Translations under genes and position numbers: made by a program
In this document: positions 47,001-54,736 of the stretch, in pieces
Position numbering within the stretch: the stretch's first letter is position 1
Layout: every line of letters starts with the position of its first letter
Assembly (NCBI GenBank): GCA_963844655.1
Contig: CAWJPA010000009.1
Location: forward strand, 620,001-684,000
DNA length: 64,000 bases
From: JASHPR01 sp963844655
GTDB lineage: Bacteria > Actinomycetota > Actinomycetes > Streptosporangiales > Streptosporangiaceae
Direction: 5' to 3'
Notes under the pieces: model-generated
Database searches by the model: none
Told to the model about the DNA's origin: nothing
What the model saw: the letters and a program-made list of their open reading frames with translations, nothing else

Positions 47001-48638
47001 GATGATGAGCTCGGTGATCTGCCGGAACCGCTCGACATCGAATGTGTCGTCATCCCGAAGGAATTTGAGCAAATTAATACTTGCCAAATTGCAGGAAGAA
47101 TTGTCCAGATGGACGTATTCGGAACACGGATTACTTGCGGTAATTCTTCCTGATTCCGGGCAGGTGTGCCAGTCGTTGATCGTGCTGTCGTACTGGATGC
47201 CCGGGTCGGCGCAGTCCCAGGCCGCCTGGGCCATCTTCCGGAACAGGGACTTCGCTTCGATGGTCTGGACGACCTCGCCGCTGCGCCGGGCGGCCAGGTC
47301 GAACGGGCCGCCCGTCTCGACGGCGCGCATGAACTCGTCGGAGACCCGCACCGAGTTGTTGGCGTTCTGGTACTGGACGCTGACGATGTCCTTGCCGCCG
47401 AGGTCCATGTCGAACCCGGCGTCGCGCAGCACCCGGATCTTCTCCTCCTCGCGGGCCTTGGTCACGACGAACTCCTCGACGTCGGGGTGGTCGACGTCGA
47501 GCACGACCATCTTGGCCGCGCGCCGGGTGGCACCGCCGGACTTGATGGTTCCGGCCGAGGCGTCCGCGCCGCGCATGAACGAGACCGGGCCGCTCGCGGT
47601 CCCGCCCGAGGAGAGCAGTTCCTTGCTGGAGCGGATCCGGGACAGGTTGACGCCCGCGCCCGAGCCGCCCTTGAAGATCAGGCCTTCTTCCCTGTACCAC
47701 TCGAGGATCGAGTCCATGGTGTCGTCGACGGCCAGGATGAAGCAGTTGTGCACGCGGATGCCCGCGGAGCTGCCGGAAAGGTACTCGCCGCTCTCGGTCT
47801 GGATGTCGTAGACCTCCATGGGGCCGAGCCGCTCGATCTTGGTGACCTGGATCAGGCCGCGGTCCGAGCCGCCGACCTCGGGCGTCACCTCCAGCAGGTG
47901 GTCGCCGACGCGCAGGAACCCGGCCACGGTGAACTCGCCGGTGTCCAGGTCGACAGCGCGCCAGACCAGGTGGTCAGCGGTCACGTCCAGCGTCTGCCCG
48001 CCCGTGGTGTGCAGCCGCAGCACGTCCTTCACGCCGTTGGCCTTGACCGCGACGATCCGGGTCGTGCCGTGGGCGTCATGGACCTTGGTGCCCACCGCGA
48101 TGGTCTCGACCAGGCGGCCGATCGGGATCGCGCCCTGCGGGGTGCTGACCAGGGCGTCGTAGGGCTGGCACGCCGACACCTGCTGCGGCGACGAGGTCCC
48201 CACGTTGAACCAGACCGGGGAGTTGAAGCTGAAGACCTGGTGGATGAGCGCGTAGCTGAGCTCGTGGGAGAAGATCTCGGCGTCGGCGTCGGTGGCGAAG
48301 TAGCCGTGCTCGCGCCCGGCGGCGGTATAGGTCGCGACCACCCGGTCCACGAGCTGCTTCAGGCTCCACTCCCGCTGCGACGTGCCCACCGCGCCGCGGA
48401 AGTACTTCGTGGTCACGATGTTGGCCGCGTTGACCGACCAGAAGTCGGGAAACTCGACGTCCTTCTGGTCGAAGTTGACCGAGCCGTCGCGCCAGTTGGT
48501 CATGACAACGTCGCGGCGCTCCCAGGTGACCTCGTCATAGGGATGGACGCCCTCGCGGGTGTGGATGCGGCGGATGGTGAGCCCCTTGCGCGCCCCCGCG
48601 CCGTCCTGCGCCTTCCCGCTAGCCGTTGTCTCGGTCAT
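44076..48638 (-). CDS. nrdJ: Adenosylcobalamin-dependent ribonucleotide reductase, two inteins
   Basis: 1520 codons as encoded; removing the two inteins leaves 948 aa, the usual length of class II NrdJ. It reduces ribonucleotides using adenosylcobalamin. The active-site loop ASNPCSEY has Cys505 and Glu507; DNSSCNLASINL follows. The C-terminal tail CLNCGVKMRPAGSCYVCEGC is a zinc/redox-like cysteine cluster. Intein 1 interrupts SA|CFILAVDD, and intein 2 interrupts LLAPTG|TIGLMMDC, both strongly conserved. Start ATG at 48638 with GGAGGGGGA; the frame is open upstream but nrdR ends within it, overlapping by 20 bp. Operon nrdR-nrdJ. Confidence 0.95.
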   Translation of the reverse strand: MTETTASGKAQDGAGARKGLTIRRIHTREGVHPYDEVTWERRDVVMTNWRDGSVNFDQKDVEFPDFWSVNAANIVTTKYFRGAVGTSQREWSLKQLVDRVVATYTAAGREHGYFATDADAEIFSHELSYALIHQVFSFNSPVWFNVGTSSPQQVSACQPYDALVSTPQGAIPIGRLVETIAVGTKVHDAHGTTRIVAVKANGVKDVLRLHTTGGQTLDVTADHLVWRAVDLDTGEFTVAGFLRVGDHLLEVTPEVGGSDRGLIQVTKIERLGPMEVYDIQTESGEYLSGSSAGIRVHNCFILAVDDTMDSILEWYREEGLIFKGGSGAGVNLSRIRSSKELLSSGGTASGPVSFMRGADASAGTIKSGGATRRAAKMVVLDVDHPDVEEFVVTKAREEEKIRVLRDAGFDMDLGGKDIVSVQYQNANNSVRVSDEFMRAVETGGPFDLAARRSGEVVQTIEAKSLFRKMAQAAWDCADPGIQYDSTINDWHTCPESGRITASNPCSEYVHLDNSSCNLASINLLKFLRDDDTFDVERFRQITELIITAMDISICFADFPTEKITATTRAYRQLGIGYANLGALLMATGHAYDSEGGRAIAGAITSLMTGTAYRRSAELAGVVGPYDGYARNATAHKRVMSKHAAASAGIKNLGGIDEAILTAANKAWRECLEIGEKNGYRNAQASLLAPTGCLTGETLITTDRGLTRLSELGDIYGDRWQDIELAVSTDEGPRQATRFFVNGEEPTRRIRTTGGYQIQGTLAHRVKVLDPVSGAWQWKRLADLAEGDIVPMQLRTLVGQPRQVPLPVLDQAYYTDDRHVRVPNAVTPELAELVGYFMGDGSLHAKGIRFCVADTDLDVVARLEVLAKELFGLQPVVSQQEGYQEVTLQSVRLARWWQAAGFAKDLPEADHTGKGWVPRIPSAILETNTAGIYSAFLRGLFEADGTVQEGVPSVSTASESFASEIRTALLALGLATTTRQTQSGWGGPIFQVRLRNVDHALNFDELIGFIGERKSSLMAFLEPGSSAQKDYVYLPRQDWDDLVPAGHRLRGTVTQSLRKTQGVPRMLATRLFEETLDERLDQALGYLFERVASNTDGGVQPTYDLSVPDNVTYVANGMVSHNTIGLMMDCDTTGVEPDLALVKFKKLVGGGSMQIVNQTVPRALKNLGYQEEQAEAIIEYIAEHGHVVDAPGLRPEHYEVFDCAMGERAISPMGHVRMMAAVQPALSGAISKTVNMPESATVEEIEQIYFEGWKLGLKALAIYRDNCKVGQPLSVSKKQPAAAEAAVEPAPHDVRPVRRRLPRQRSAMVTRFSVAGAEGYMTASSYPGDGIGEVFLKLGKQGSTLAGVMDAFSIAISVGLQYGIPLESYVAKFTNMRFDPAGITDDPDIRMASSVMDYIFRRLALDHLPYDHRSELGILSVAERTAALAGEDPAASAEEVDPDELAQSVPVERPQPHQADDQVPVRNSAADSSAPHSSTELIEAQQGRSADAPLCLNCGVKMRPAGSCYVCEGCGSTSGCS
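45276..46565 (-). other. Intein 2 of NrdJ (LAGLIDADG homing type)
   Basis: 430 codons from Cys692 to Asn1121, followed by a Thr (+1) of the extein. Block A begins CLTGETLITTDRG; block B contains GTLAHRV. Two endonuclease motifs are seen: LVGYFMGDGSLHAKG and AFLRGLFEADGTVQ. The C-terminal splice junction is VSHN|T with the penultimate His. Both LAGLIDADG acidic residues are present, so homing activity may survive. Confidence 0.93.
47745..48170 (-). other. Intein 1 of NrdJ (mini-intein)
   Basis: 142 codons from Cys157 to Asn298, followed by Cys299 of the extein. Block B has TADH, block F reads VYDIQTESGEYL, and the junction is RVHN|C. No endonuclease domain, so it is a splicing-only mini-intein. 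It sits at a conserved cysteine of the reductase, so activity requires splicing. Confidence 0.93.
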
Positions 48639-49233
48639 GTTCTCCCCCTCCAGGGATCCGTGTGGTCCCGTCGCGGGCCTCGCCAGGCCCTGTTCCGTCT
48701 GATGATCGCGCGGCTGCCCGCGCTGGTACTCCCACAGCTTCTTCACCCGCAAGGTGCTGCCCGTCCTGATCGCCGGCTCGCCACCGGTCACGCTCGGTCC
48801 GCAGCGCGGTTATCTCATCCTCGAAGTCCGCCAGCGACTCGAATCCCCGGTACACGGAGGCGAACCGCAGGTAGGCCACCTCGTCCAGCTCACGGAGCGG
48901 CCCCAGGATCGCGAGGCCGACCTCGTGCGAGGGAACCTCTCCGCTGCCGCGGCTCCTGATCGCGTCCTCCACCCGCTGGGCCAGGATCGCGAGCTGATCC
49001 TCGGAGACGGGCCTGCCTTGGCACGCGCGCCGGACTCCACGAACGATCTTGTCCCGGTTGAACGGCTCGGTGACCCCGCTGCGCTTGGCCACCATGAGGA
49101 TGACCGTCTCCTGGGTCGTGAACCGGCGGCCGCAGGCCGGGCACGACCTCCGGCGGCGGATCGCGGCACCGTCCTCCGCCGTCCGGCTGTCGATAACCCG
49201 GCTGTCAGGATGCCGGCAGTACGGGCAGTACAC
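48619..49233 (-). CDS. nrdR: Transcriptional repressor NrdR
   Basis: 204 aa from the GTG at 49233 (MYCPYCRHPDSRVID). The zinc ribbon has CPYC and CPACGRRF; the ATP-cone follows (VAKRSGVTEPFNRDKI to RVEDAI). Represses ribonucleotide reductase genes when bound to (d)ATP. GAGGGGAGG is 6 nt upstream; a GTG three codons earlier abuts it. The C-terminal 50 residues are Gly/Ala/Asp-rich beyond the normal 150-aa length and overlap the start of nrdJ. Confidence 0.93.
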   Translation of the reverse strand: MYCPYCRHPDSRVIDSRTAEDGAAIRRRRSCPACGRRFTTQETVILMVAKRSGVTEPFNRDKIVRGVRRACQGRPVSEDQLAILAQRVEDAIRSRGSGEVPSHEVGLAILGPLRELDEVAYLRFASVYRGFESLADFEDEITALRTERDRWRAGDQDGQHLAGEEAVGVPARAAARSSDGTGPGEARDGTTRIPGGGEHDRDNG

Positions 49234-49276
49234 ACGACCCACCTCCCCTCAGGCGCCCCGTCGTCTTCTCTCACTG

Positions 49277-49324
49277 AACACAACCTATAGAAAAACTACA
49301 GCTGTGTAACTACTAGATATTGTG
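49277..49324 (-). promoter_or_regulatory. Two candidate NrdR boxes
   Basis: AACTACTAGATATTGTGG (49307-49324) and ACACAACCTATAGAAAAACT (49277-49296) each resemble the ACA-C-(A/T)ATAT-N-TAG-TGT NrdR-box pattern. Centres are about 29-31 bp apart, three helical turns, as in other NrdR-controlled promoters. They lie 44 bp upstream of the nrdR start. Confidence 0.55.
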
Positions 49325-49533
49325 GTCGACCCGGCCAGTGTATGCAAGCGGTCTGAGCCACTGAGCCAAATTTGCTGGTCGCGGCGGCTGGCTGCGGCCC
49401 TCCTCACCGCCAGCAGGCCACGGATTGCCTGCCGACGCCGGCGTGTCGCGCCGCGCGCGGGCCGCTACCTGGGCGTTCGCCGCGCCCGGCCCGGTGGGCG
49501 CGGCGGCCAGACGCAGGACGTAGAGGTCCTGGC

Positions 49534-50532
49534 TCAGCCCTTGGGCACCCACAGCAGCTGGCCGGCCTGGACCCGCGCTCCGCTCAGCGCGTTGGTGTCG
49601 ATGATCTGCTGGACCACGGTCCACGGGTTGGCCGACGGCTCGGCCGCCGCCGCGATCGACCACAGGGTCTGGCCGGGCCGCACCACGACCTGCGTCATCC
49701 CCCGGTAACCAGAGCCCGTGTGGCCGTCATGGCGGGAGGTCTGCGCGCCGCCGGCCGCGCTCGCCCAGATCAGGGTGGCCGCCCCGATGGCCGCCAGCAT
49801 GGCGGACATCGCCATGACCCGGCGCCCCCGCCGGGTCAGCCGCAGCGTGCCGGGACCGGCAGGCCGCCGCCCGGGCTGCGCCGCCCTGCCCTCCCTGACC
49901 GTCTGCACGCTGGCCCGCTGCAGGCTCGCCGCCCGCACGCTGACCTGCTGCACGCGGCCGGCATGCCCCCGCCCTGCCGTTACGCTGCCCGACCGCGCGC
50001 TCACCCGCCGCACGCTCGCGGCCCGCGCGCTCGCGGCCGTGACGCCGGCCCGGGGTGCGGCCGCCCGCCGGGTGCTGGCTGCCCTGGCGCTGGACAGCGG
50101 CGCGTCACCGGGCCGCGTTCCGGCCGGGGAACCGCCGGCCCGGACCGTGCGCACGCTGACCTGACGGGCGACGCGGACCCGCGTGACCCGCAGCTGCCCC
50201 GTGCTGTTCAACCCCGTGCCGTTCAACCCCGTGCTGTTCAACCCCGTGCTGCCGAACCCCGTGCCGTCCAGCGCCGGGCCGTCAGATCCGGCACCATCGA
50301 ACATCGGGCCGCCGGGCGCGCCGTCATCGAACACCGGGCCGTCGAACACCGCGCCGTCGAACACCGCGCCGTCGAACACCGCGCCGTCGACCGCTGGGCC
50401 ATCGAACATCGGGCCGTCGCTGGCCGCGCCGTCCTGGCCCGCCGCAGGGCGTGCCAGCCGGAGCCCCCGCCGGGCGATGACGGGGCTGGCGCCGGCCGTG
50501 TCCCCCGCCTCTGCTGCACTCATCAAGCTCAT
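49534..50532 (-). CDS. LysM membrane protein divergent from lexA
   Basis: 332 aa. Residues 35-110 are low-complexity repeats (DGAVF, then NSTGL units). A basic Arg/Val/Ser-rich stretch follows, then one membrane helix (AMSAMLAAIGAATLIWASAA, about 245-265) and a C-terminal LysM domain (VVRPGQTLWSIAAAAEPSAN to LLWVPKG). Position next to lexA matches LysM cell-division inhibitors such as YneA and mycobacterial Rv2719c, so an SOS division-control role is inferred. ATG at 50532 with GGAGGT at 5-nt spacing. Confidence 0.82.
   Translation of the reverse strand: MSLMSAAEAGDTAGASPVIARRGLRLARPAAGQDGAASDGPMFDGPAVDGAVFDGAVFDGAVFDGPVFDDGAPGGPMFDGAGSDGPALDGTGFGSTGLNSTGLNGTGLNSTGQLRVTRVRVARQVSVRTVRAGGSPAGTRPGDAPLSSARAASTRRAAAPRAGVTAASARAASVRRVSARSGSVTAGRGHAGRVQQVSVRAASLQRASVQTVREGRAAQPGRRPAGPGTLRLTRRGRRVMAMSAMLAAIGAATLIWASAAGGAQTSRHDGHTGSGYRGMTQVVVRPGQTLWSIAAAAEPSANPWTVVQQIIDTNALSGARVQAGQLLWVPKG
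50201..50275. repeat. Five 15-bp tandem repeats (coding)
   Basis: Units of GTGCTGTTCAACCCC-type sequence, successive copies drifting. In the minus-strand LysM gene they encode repeated GLNST/GLNGT. Confidence 0.9.
50326..50415. repeat. Six 15-bp tandem repeats (coding)
   Basis: Three identical GTCGAACACCGCGCC units plus three diverged ones. They encode VFDGA repeats in the LysM protein. Likely prone to copy-number variation. Confidence 0.9.
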
Positions 50533-50564
50533 CCCGGACCTCCGCAACCGAATGAGAGTTCGAT

Positions 50565-50610
50565 CGTACCTCTGTTCTATCAAAAAATCGTTCGATCGAA
50601 CGAAGGTACG
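50565..50610. promoter_or_regulatory. Two near-consensus SOS boxes
   Basis: CGTAC-N4-GTTC (50565-50577) and CGAAC-N4-GTACG (50597-50610) each differ by one base per arm from the actinobacterial CGAAC-N4-GTTCG LexA site. Between them is the perfect 14-bp palindrome CGTTCGATCGAACG (50589-50602). They lie between the divergent LysM and lexA genes. A TACAGT -10 candidate for lexA is at 50612-50617. Confidence 0.6.
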
Positions 50611-50739
50611 GTACAGTCATATCTCAGGGGTCCGACACTTTCGGCGACACGCCCGTAGCCGTCGAACAGATGTTTGAGATGTGCCGCCAGAACCGATAGC
50701 GTCGACATGACCCACAACCACCGAGGCGGAGGCCCGACG

Positions 50740-51567
50740 ATGAGCAATACAACCGAGGACGGGGGGATGCTGGGCACCTCGTCCGCACAGGGCATCGAGA
50801 ACGGTGTCGAAACTCAGGTCGCCGACAGACCTAAGGGCCGGCCGGGACGGAAGCCGAAGGGCAGCGTGCCCACCGTGGTGACTGACTTGCCCGACAAGCC
50901 CGACCCCGACCACGTGCTGACCTGGCGGCAGCGCAAGGTGCTCCAGGTGATCCGCGACTCGGTGCAGCGCCGCGGCTACCCGCCCTCCATGCGAGAGATC
51001 GGTGAGGCGGTCGGGCTGACCAGCACGTCCAGCGTCTCCTACCAGCTCTCGACCCTGCAGAAGAAGGGCTACCTGCGCCGTGACATCGGCAGGCCGCGCA
51101 CGGTCGAGGTGCGCCTGCCCGGCCATCCCGCGGTCCGGCCGGACCCGAGCCTGGACGAGGATGAGCCGACGATGGACATCGCCTCGCAGGAAGCGGCCTA
51201 CGTGCCCATGGTGGGCCGCATCGCAGCCGGTGGCCCGATCCTGGCCGAGCAGCAGATCGAGGACATCTTCCCGCTGCCCAGGCAGATCGTCGGCGAGGGC
51301 ACGCTGTTCCTGCTGAAGGTCGTCGGGGACTCGATGATCAACGCGGCCATCACCGACGGCGACTGGGTGGTCGTCCGCCAGCAGGAGGTGGCCGAGAACG
51401 GCGAGATCGTGGCCGCCATGATCGACAGCGAGGCCACCGTGAAGACGTTCAAGCGCTCCGCCGACGGCAACATCTGGCTGATGCCGCACAACCCCGCGTA
51501 CACCCCGATCGCCGGCAACGACGTGTCGATCCTGGGCAAGGTTGTGGCGGTGCTCCGCCGGGTCTGA
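50740..51567 (+). CDS. lexA: SOS repressor LexA
   Basis: 275 aa. Residues 1-58 are a basic, Pro-rich extension. Winged helix: LTWRQRKVLQVIRDSVQRRG, TSTSSVSYQLSTLQKKG. Cleavage site Ala163-Gly164 in RIAAGG, catalytic Ser198 in GDSM and Lys235 in ATVKTFK. GGCGGAGG is 7 nt before the ATG at 50740; an in-frame ATG at 50707 is possible. Location divergent from LysM and near nrdRJ is the canonical actinobacterial lexA locus. Confidence 0.93.
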   Translation: MSNTTEDGGMLGTSSAQGIENGVETQVADRPKGRPGRKPKGSVPTVVTDLPDKPDPDHVLTWRQRKVLQVIRDSVQRRGYPPSMREIGEAVGLTSTSSVSYQLSTLQKKGYLRRDIGRPRTVEVRLPGHPAVRPDPSLDEDEPTMDIASQEAAYVPMVGRIAAGGPILAEQQIEDIFPLPRQIVGEGTLFLLKVVGDSMINAAITDGDWVVVRQQEVAENGEIVAAMIDSEATVKTFKRSADGNIWLMPHNPAYTPIAGNDVSILGKVVAVLRRV

Positions 51568-51585
51568 CGCGCCCGGGGGTTGTGG

Positions 51586-54138
51586 TCAGTCGGGCACGAC
51601 GTTGACCAGCTTGGGCGCCCGCACGATCACCGTGCGCACGCCGCGCCCGGCCAGCGCCCGGCTGACCGGCGCCGCGGCCAGGGCCAGCTCACGCAGCTCG
51701 TCGTCGCCGATCCCGGGCGGGACCTCCAGCCGGTCACGCACCTTGCCGGCCACCTGGACCACGCAGGTCACCAGGTCCTGCACCAGCAGCTCGGGATCGG
51801 CGGACGGCCAGCCCGCCACCGCGACCGACGTGTCGTGACCCAGCAGCTCCCAGCACTCCTCGGCCGTGTACGGGGCGAACAGGGACAGCAGCACGGCCAT
51901 GGTCTCCGCCGCCTCCCGGACCGCCGGGTCGGCGGCGCCCGGGCCGGAGTCGATCGTCCGGCGGGCGGCCGTGACCAGCTCCATCAGCCGCGCGACCGCC
52001 ACGTTCAGCCGCCGGGCCTCGACCAGCCTGGTCACCTCGTCGATGGTGCGGTGCGTTACCTTGCGCAGCTCCAGGTCGCCGCCGGCCAGAGCAGCCTTCC
52101 CGGCGGCCGGTGACATCGACCGCGCCGACGCGGGGCCGGCCTCGGCGGCCAGCCGCCAGGCCCGGCCCAGGAACTTCACCGACGCCTCGGGCCGCACATC
52201 GGCCCAGTCGATGTCGTCCGCCGGCGGGCTGGCGAAGATCATCGTGAGCCGGATCGCGTCCACCCCGTGCGCGGCCAGCTGCTCCCCCAGGTCGACCCCG
52301 TTGCCCAGCGACTTGGACATGGCCCGGCCCTGGTTGATCACCTGACCCTGGTTCAGCAGCGCGGTGAACGGCTCGGTGAAGTCGACCATCCGCATGTCGT
52401 GCAGCACCTTGACGAAGAACCGGCTGTACATCAGGTGCAGGATCGCGTGCTCGCTGCCGCCGACATACAGGTCGACCGGGTTCCACCGGCGGACCGCCTC
52501 GGTGTCGAACGGGCCGCCGGTGTAGCCGGGCGAGCAGTAGCGCAGGAAGTACCACGAGGAGTCGACGAACGTGTCCATCGTGTCGGTGTCCCGCGTGGCG
52601 GCGCCGCCGCACTTCGGGCATTCGGTGTTCACCCAGTCCTCGGCCGCGGCCAGCGGGGAGACGCCCTTGGGAGCCAGGTCCTGGCCGCGCAGGTCGGGCA
52701 GGACCACGGGCAGCTGATCGTCCGGCACCGGGACCTCGCCGCAGGACCCGCAGTACACGATGGGGATCGGCGTGCCCCAGAACCGCTGCCGCGACAGCAG
52801 CCAGTCGCGCAGCCGGTAGTTGACGGCGGCCCGGCCCAGGCCGCGCTCGGCCAGGATCTCGGTGATGGCCGCGATGGCCTCTGCCTTGGGCAGCCCGTCG
52901 ATCGGGCCCGAGTTGACCAGCTCCCCGTCGCCCGGCGTCGCGACCCCGGTCTCCGCCGGGTCGGGCGCGTCGGTCTGCACCACGGTCCGCACCGGCAGCC
53001 CGAAGGCCCGGGCGAAGTCCAGGTCCCGCTGGTCGTGCGCGGGCACGGCCATGATCGCTCCGGTGCCGTAGTCCGGCAGCACGTAGTCGGCGGCCCACAC
53101 ACCAATGCGCTCGCCGTTCACCGGGTTGATCGCGTACCGGCCCAGGAACACGCCGGTCTTCTCCCGCTCGGTGGCCTGCCGCTCGATGTCGGTCAGCTTG
53201 CTCACCTGGGTCAGGTAGTCCTCCAGCGCGCCGCGCTGGTCGGGGGCGCAGACCTCCTCCGCCAGCGGCGAGTCGGCCGCGATCACGAAGAACGTGGCCC
53301 CGTACAGCGTGTCCGGGCGCGTGGTGAACACGGTGACCGGCTCGTCCCGGCCCTCGATCGTGAACTGCACCTCGGCGCCCTCGCTGCGCCCGATCCAGTT
53401 GCGCTGCATCAGCAGGACCGGCTCGGGCCACTTGCCCTCCAGCGCCGCCATGTCCTTGAGCAGCCGGTCCGCGTACTCGGTGATCTTGAAGTACCACTGG
53501 GTCAGGACCCGCCGGACTACCTCTGAGCCGCAGCGCTCGCACTTGCCCGCGATCACCTGCTCGTTGGCCAGCACGGTCTGGTCCACCGGGCACCAGTTGA
53601 CGTACCCGTCCTTGCGGTAGGCCAGGCCGCGCTCGTAGAACCGCAGGAACAGCCACTGGTTCCAGCGGTAGTACGTGGGGTCGCAGGTGTACAGCCGCCG
53701 CGACCAGTCGAACGAGACCGCGTACCGCCGGAACGAGGCGGCCTGGGTCTCGATGTTCTTGTAGGTCCAGTCGGCGGGGTGGGAGTTGTTCCTGATCGCG
53801 GCGTTCTCCGCGGGCAGCCCGAACGCGTCCCAGCCGATCGGGTGCAGCACGTTGTGCCCGCGCTGGAAGAAGTAGCGCGCGACCGCATCCCCGATCGCGT
53901 ACGCCTCGGCGTGGCCCATGTGCAGGTCACCCGACGGGTAAGGGAACATGTCCAGCAGGTAGGTGCGCGGCCGCCCGTCGGACGGGTCGTCGCTGGCGCG
54001 GAACAGGTCCATGGCCGCCCAGCGCTCCTGCCACTTCTCCTGCACCGAGCGCGGATCGTAGTGCTCCCGCACGGCCTCGCGGCTTCCCGCCCTGTCCGGA
54101 GCCCGCTGGCCCTGCTCCGCGTCCTCAGCCGCCTTCAT
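51586..54138 (-). CDS. leuS: Leucyl-tRNA synthetase
   Basis: 850 aa. Class Ia synthetase: LLDMFPYPSGDLHMGHAEAY carries the HIGH-type motif HMGH, and GRAMSKSLGNGV the KMSKS-type motif with Ala in first position. The editing domain motif TTRPDTLYGATF is present, so mischarged tRNA can be cleared. Zinc knuckle cysteines occur in CERCGSE and CPKCGG. ATG at 54138 has GAGGGACCA upstream; the frame is open to 54210. Convergent with lexA, 18-bp gap. Confidence 0.95.
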   Translation of the reverse strand: MKAAEDAEQGQRAPDRAGSREAVREHYDPRSVQEKWQERWAAMDLFRASDDPSDGRPRTYLLDMFPYPSGDLHMGHAEAYAIGDAVARYFFQRGHNVLHPIGWDAFGLPAENAAIRNNSHPADWTYKNIETQAASFRRYAVSFDWSRRLYTCDPTYYRWNQWLFLRFYERGLAYRKDGYVNWCPVDQTVLANEQVIAGKCERCGSEVVRRVLTQWYFKITEYADRLLKDMAALEGKWPEPVLLMQRNWIGRSEGAEVQFTIEGRDEPVTVFTTRPDTLYGATFFVIAADSPLAEEVCAPDQRGALEDYLTQVSKLTDIERQATEREKTGVFLGRYAINPVNGERIGVWAADYVLPDYGTGAIMAVPAHDQRDLDFARAFGLPVRTVVQTDAPDPAETGVATPGDGELVNSGPIDGLPKAEAIAAITEILAERGLGRAAVNYRLRDWLLSRQRFWGTPIPIVYCGSCGEVPVPDDQLPVVLPDLRGQDLAPKGVSPLAAAEDWVNTECPKCGGAATRDTDTMDTFVDSSWYFLRYCSPGYTGGPFDTEAVRRWNPVDLYVGGSEHAILHLMYSRFFVKVLHDMRMVDFTEPFTALLNQGQVINQGRAMSKSLGNGVDLGEQLAAHGVDAIRLTMIFASPPADDIDWADVRPEASVKFLGRAWRLAAEAGPASARSMSPAAGKAALAGGDLELRKVTHRTIDEVTRLVEARRLNVAVARLMELVTAARRTIDSGPGAADPAVREAAETMAVLLSLFAPYTAEECWELLGHDTSVAVAGWPSADPELLVQDLVTCVVQVAGKVRDRLEVPPGIGDDELRELALAAAPVSRALAGRGVRTVIVRAPKLVNVVPD

Positions 54139-54570
54139 TGGTCCCTCGCGATTGCTTGATCCGGGCTGCGGCCCGGGCTGCCTGTAGATTCCCCCAAGGC
54201 TGTTCCTCATGAAAAGTGCCCCCCGGTAACGAGGGGCAGCCGCGCCAACGACGGGTCAGTCGGCGCGGCTAGGTAAGGAGCAGCCGGGCAGAACGCACGC
54301 TGCCAGGGTAGCGCACGAATGGTAGGGGATGCGGCCACGCCAGGCAACCGCCTACCCGCCGATCCGGCTCACCCGGGCAGGTCGGCCTTACCCGAGCAAG
54401 GGCAGGCAGCGGCGGCCAAGCCGAACGTTTCATGATCTGGGTTCCTCACCCGCAAATAAGGCGGGCCATGCACCCAGATCATGAAACGGCGCCAACATTA
54501 GCGAATGGCTGCCGCCGGATAAGCCGCGGATATGCCTTCCAGCATCAAATACCGTGTTCCGGATTTCGTC
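54139..54570. other. Intergenic region upstream of leuS and the PKS-like gene
   Basis: The leuS promoter should lie at its left end. It contains no protein gene I can support. A CCTCGTT/AACGAGG-type small dyad and a GCCGCGCC...GGCGCGGC palindrome near 54240-54270 resemble a leader hairpin; a T-box is not evident from the sequence. The right part holds the 54426-54488 palindrome. Confidence 0.4.
54426..54488. repeat. Palindromic element with CATGATC ends
   Basis: 54426-54442 is the exact reverse complement of 54472-54488 (17 bp). Inside is a second stem, CCCGC (54449-54453) with GCGGG (54461-54465), around AAATAAG. It shares CATGATC ends and the CAAATA loop with the element inside pxpBC, but the intervening arms differ. 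Confidence 0.85.
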
Positions 54571-54599
54571 TTGACCGCCGGACGCGCCGCCAATAATGT
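54571..54599 (+). promoter_or_regulatory. Promoter of the PKS-like gene
   Basis: TTGACC (54571-54576), 17 bp, TAATGT (54594-54599). Transcription would start near 54606, so the ATG at 54596 cannot be the translation start. Confidence 0.6.
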
Positions 54600-54736
54600 C
54601 GTCTCACCCACCCACGATGCTGTCCGTGCCACCGCCAACGGGGAAAGGCGGGGCGGACGGGAATACCCGTCAGTACTGGCCGGCGCCGCCCTCGTGGCTG
54701 GGCCGGGCCCAGGGGAGATCAGGCCAGTTCGGGGGA

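Noticed and set aside
50201..50415. Possible CRISPR or iteron array
   Set aside because: 15-bp units are multiples of 3, lie inside the LysM frame and code for repeated pentapeptides.
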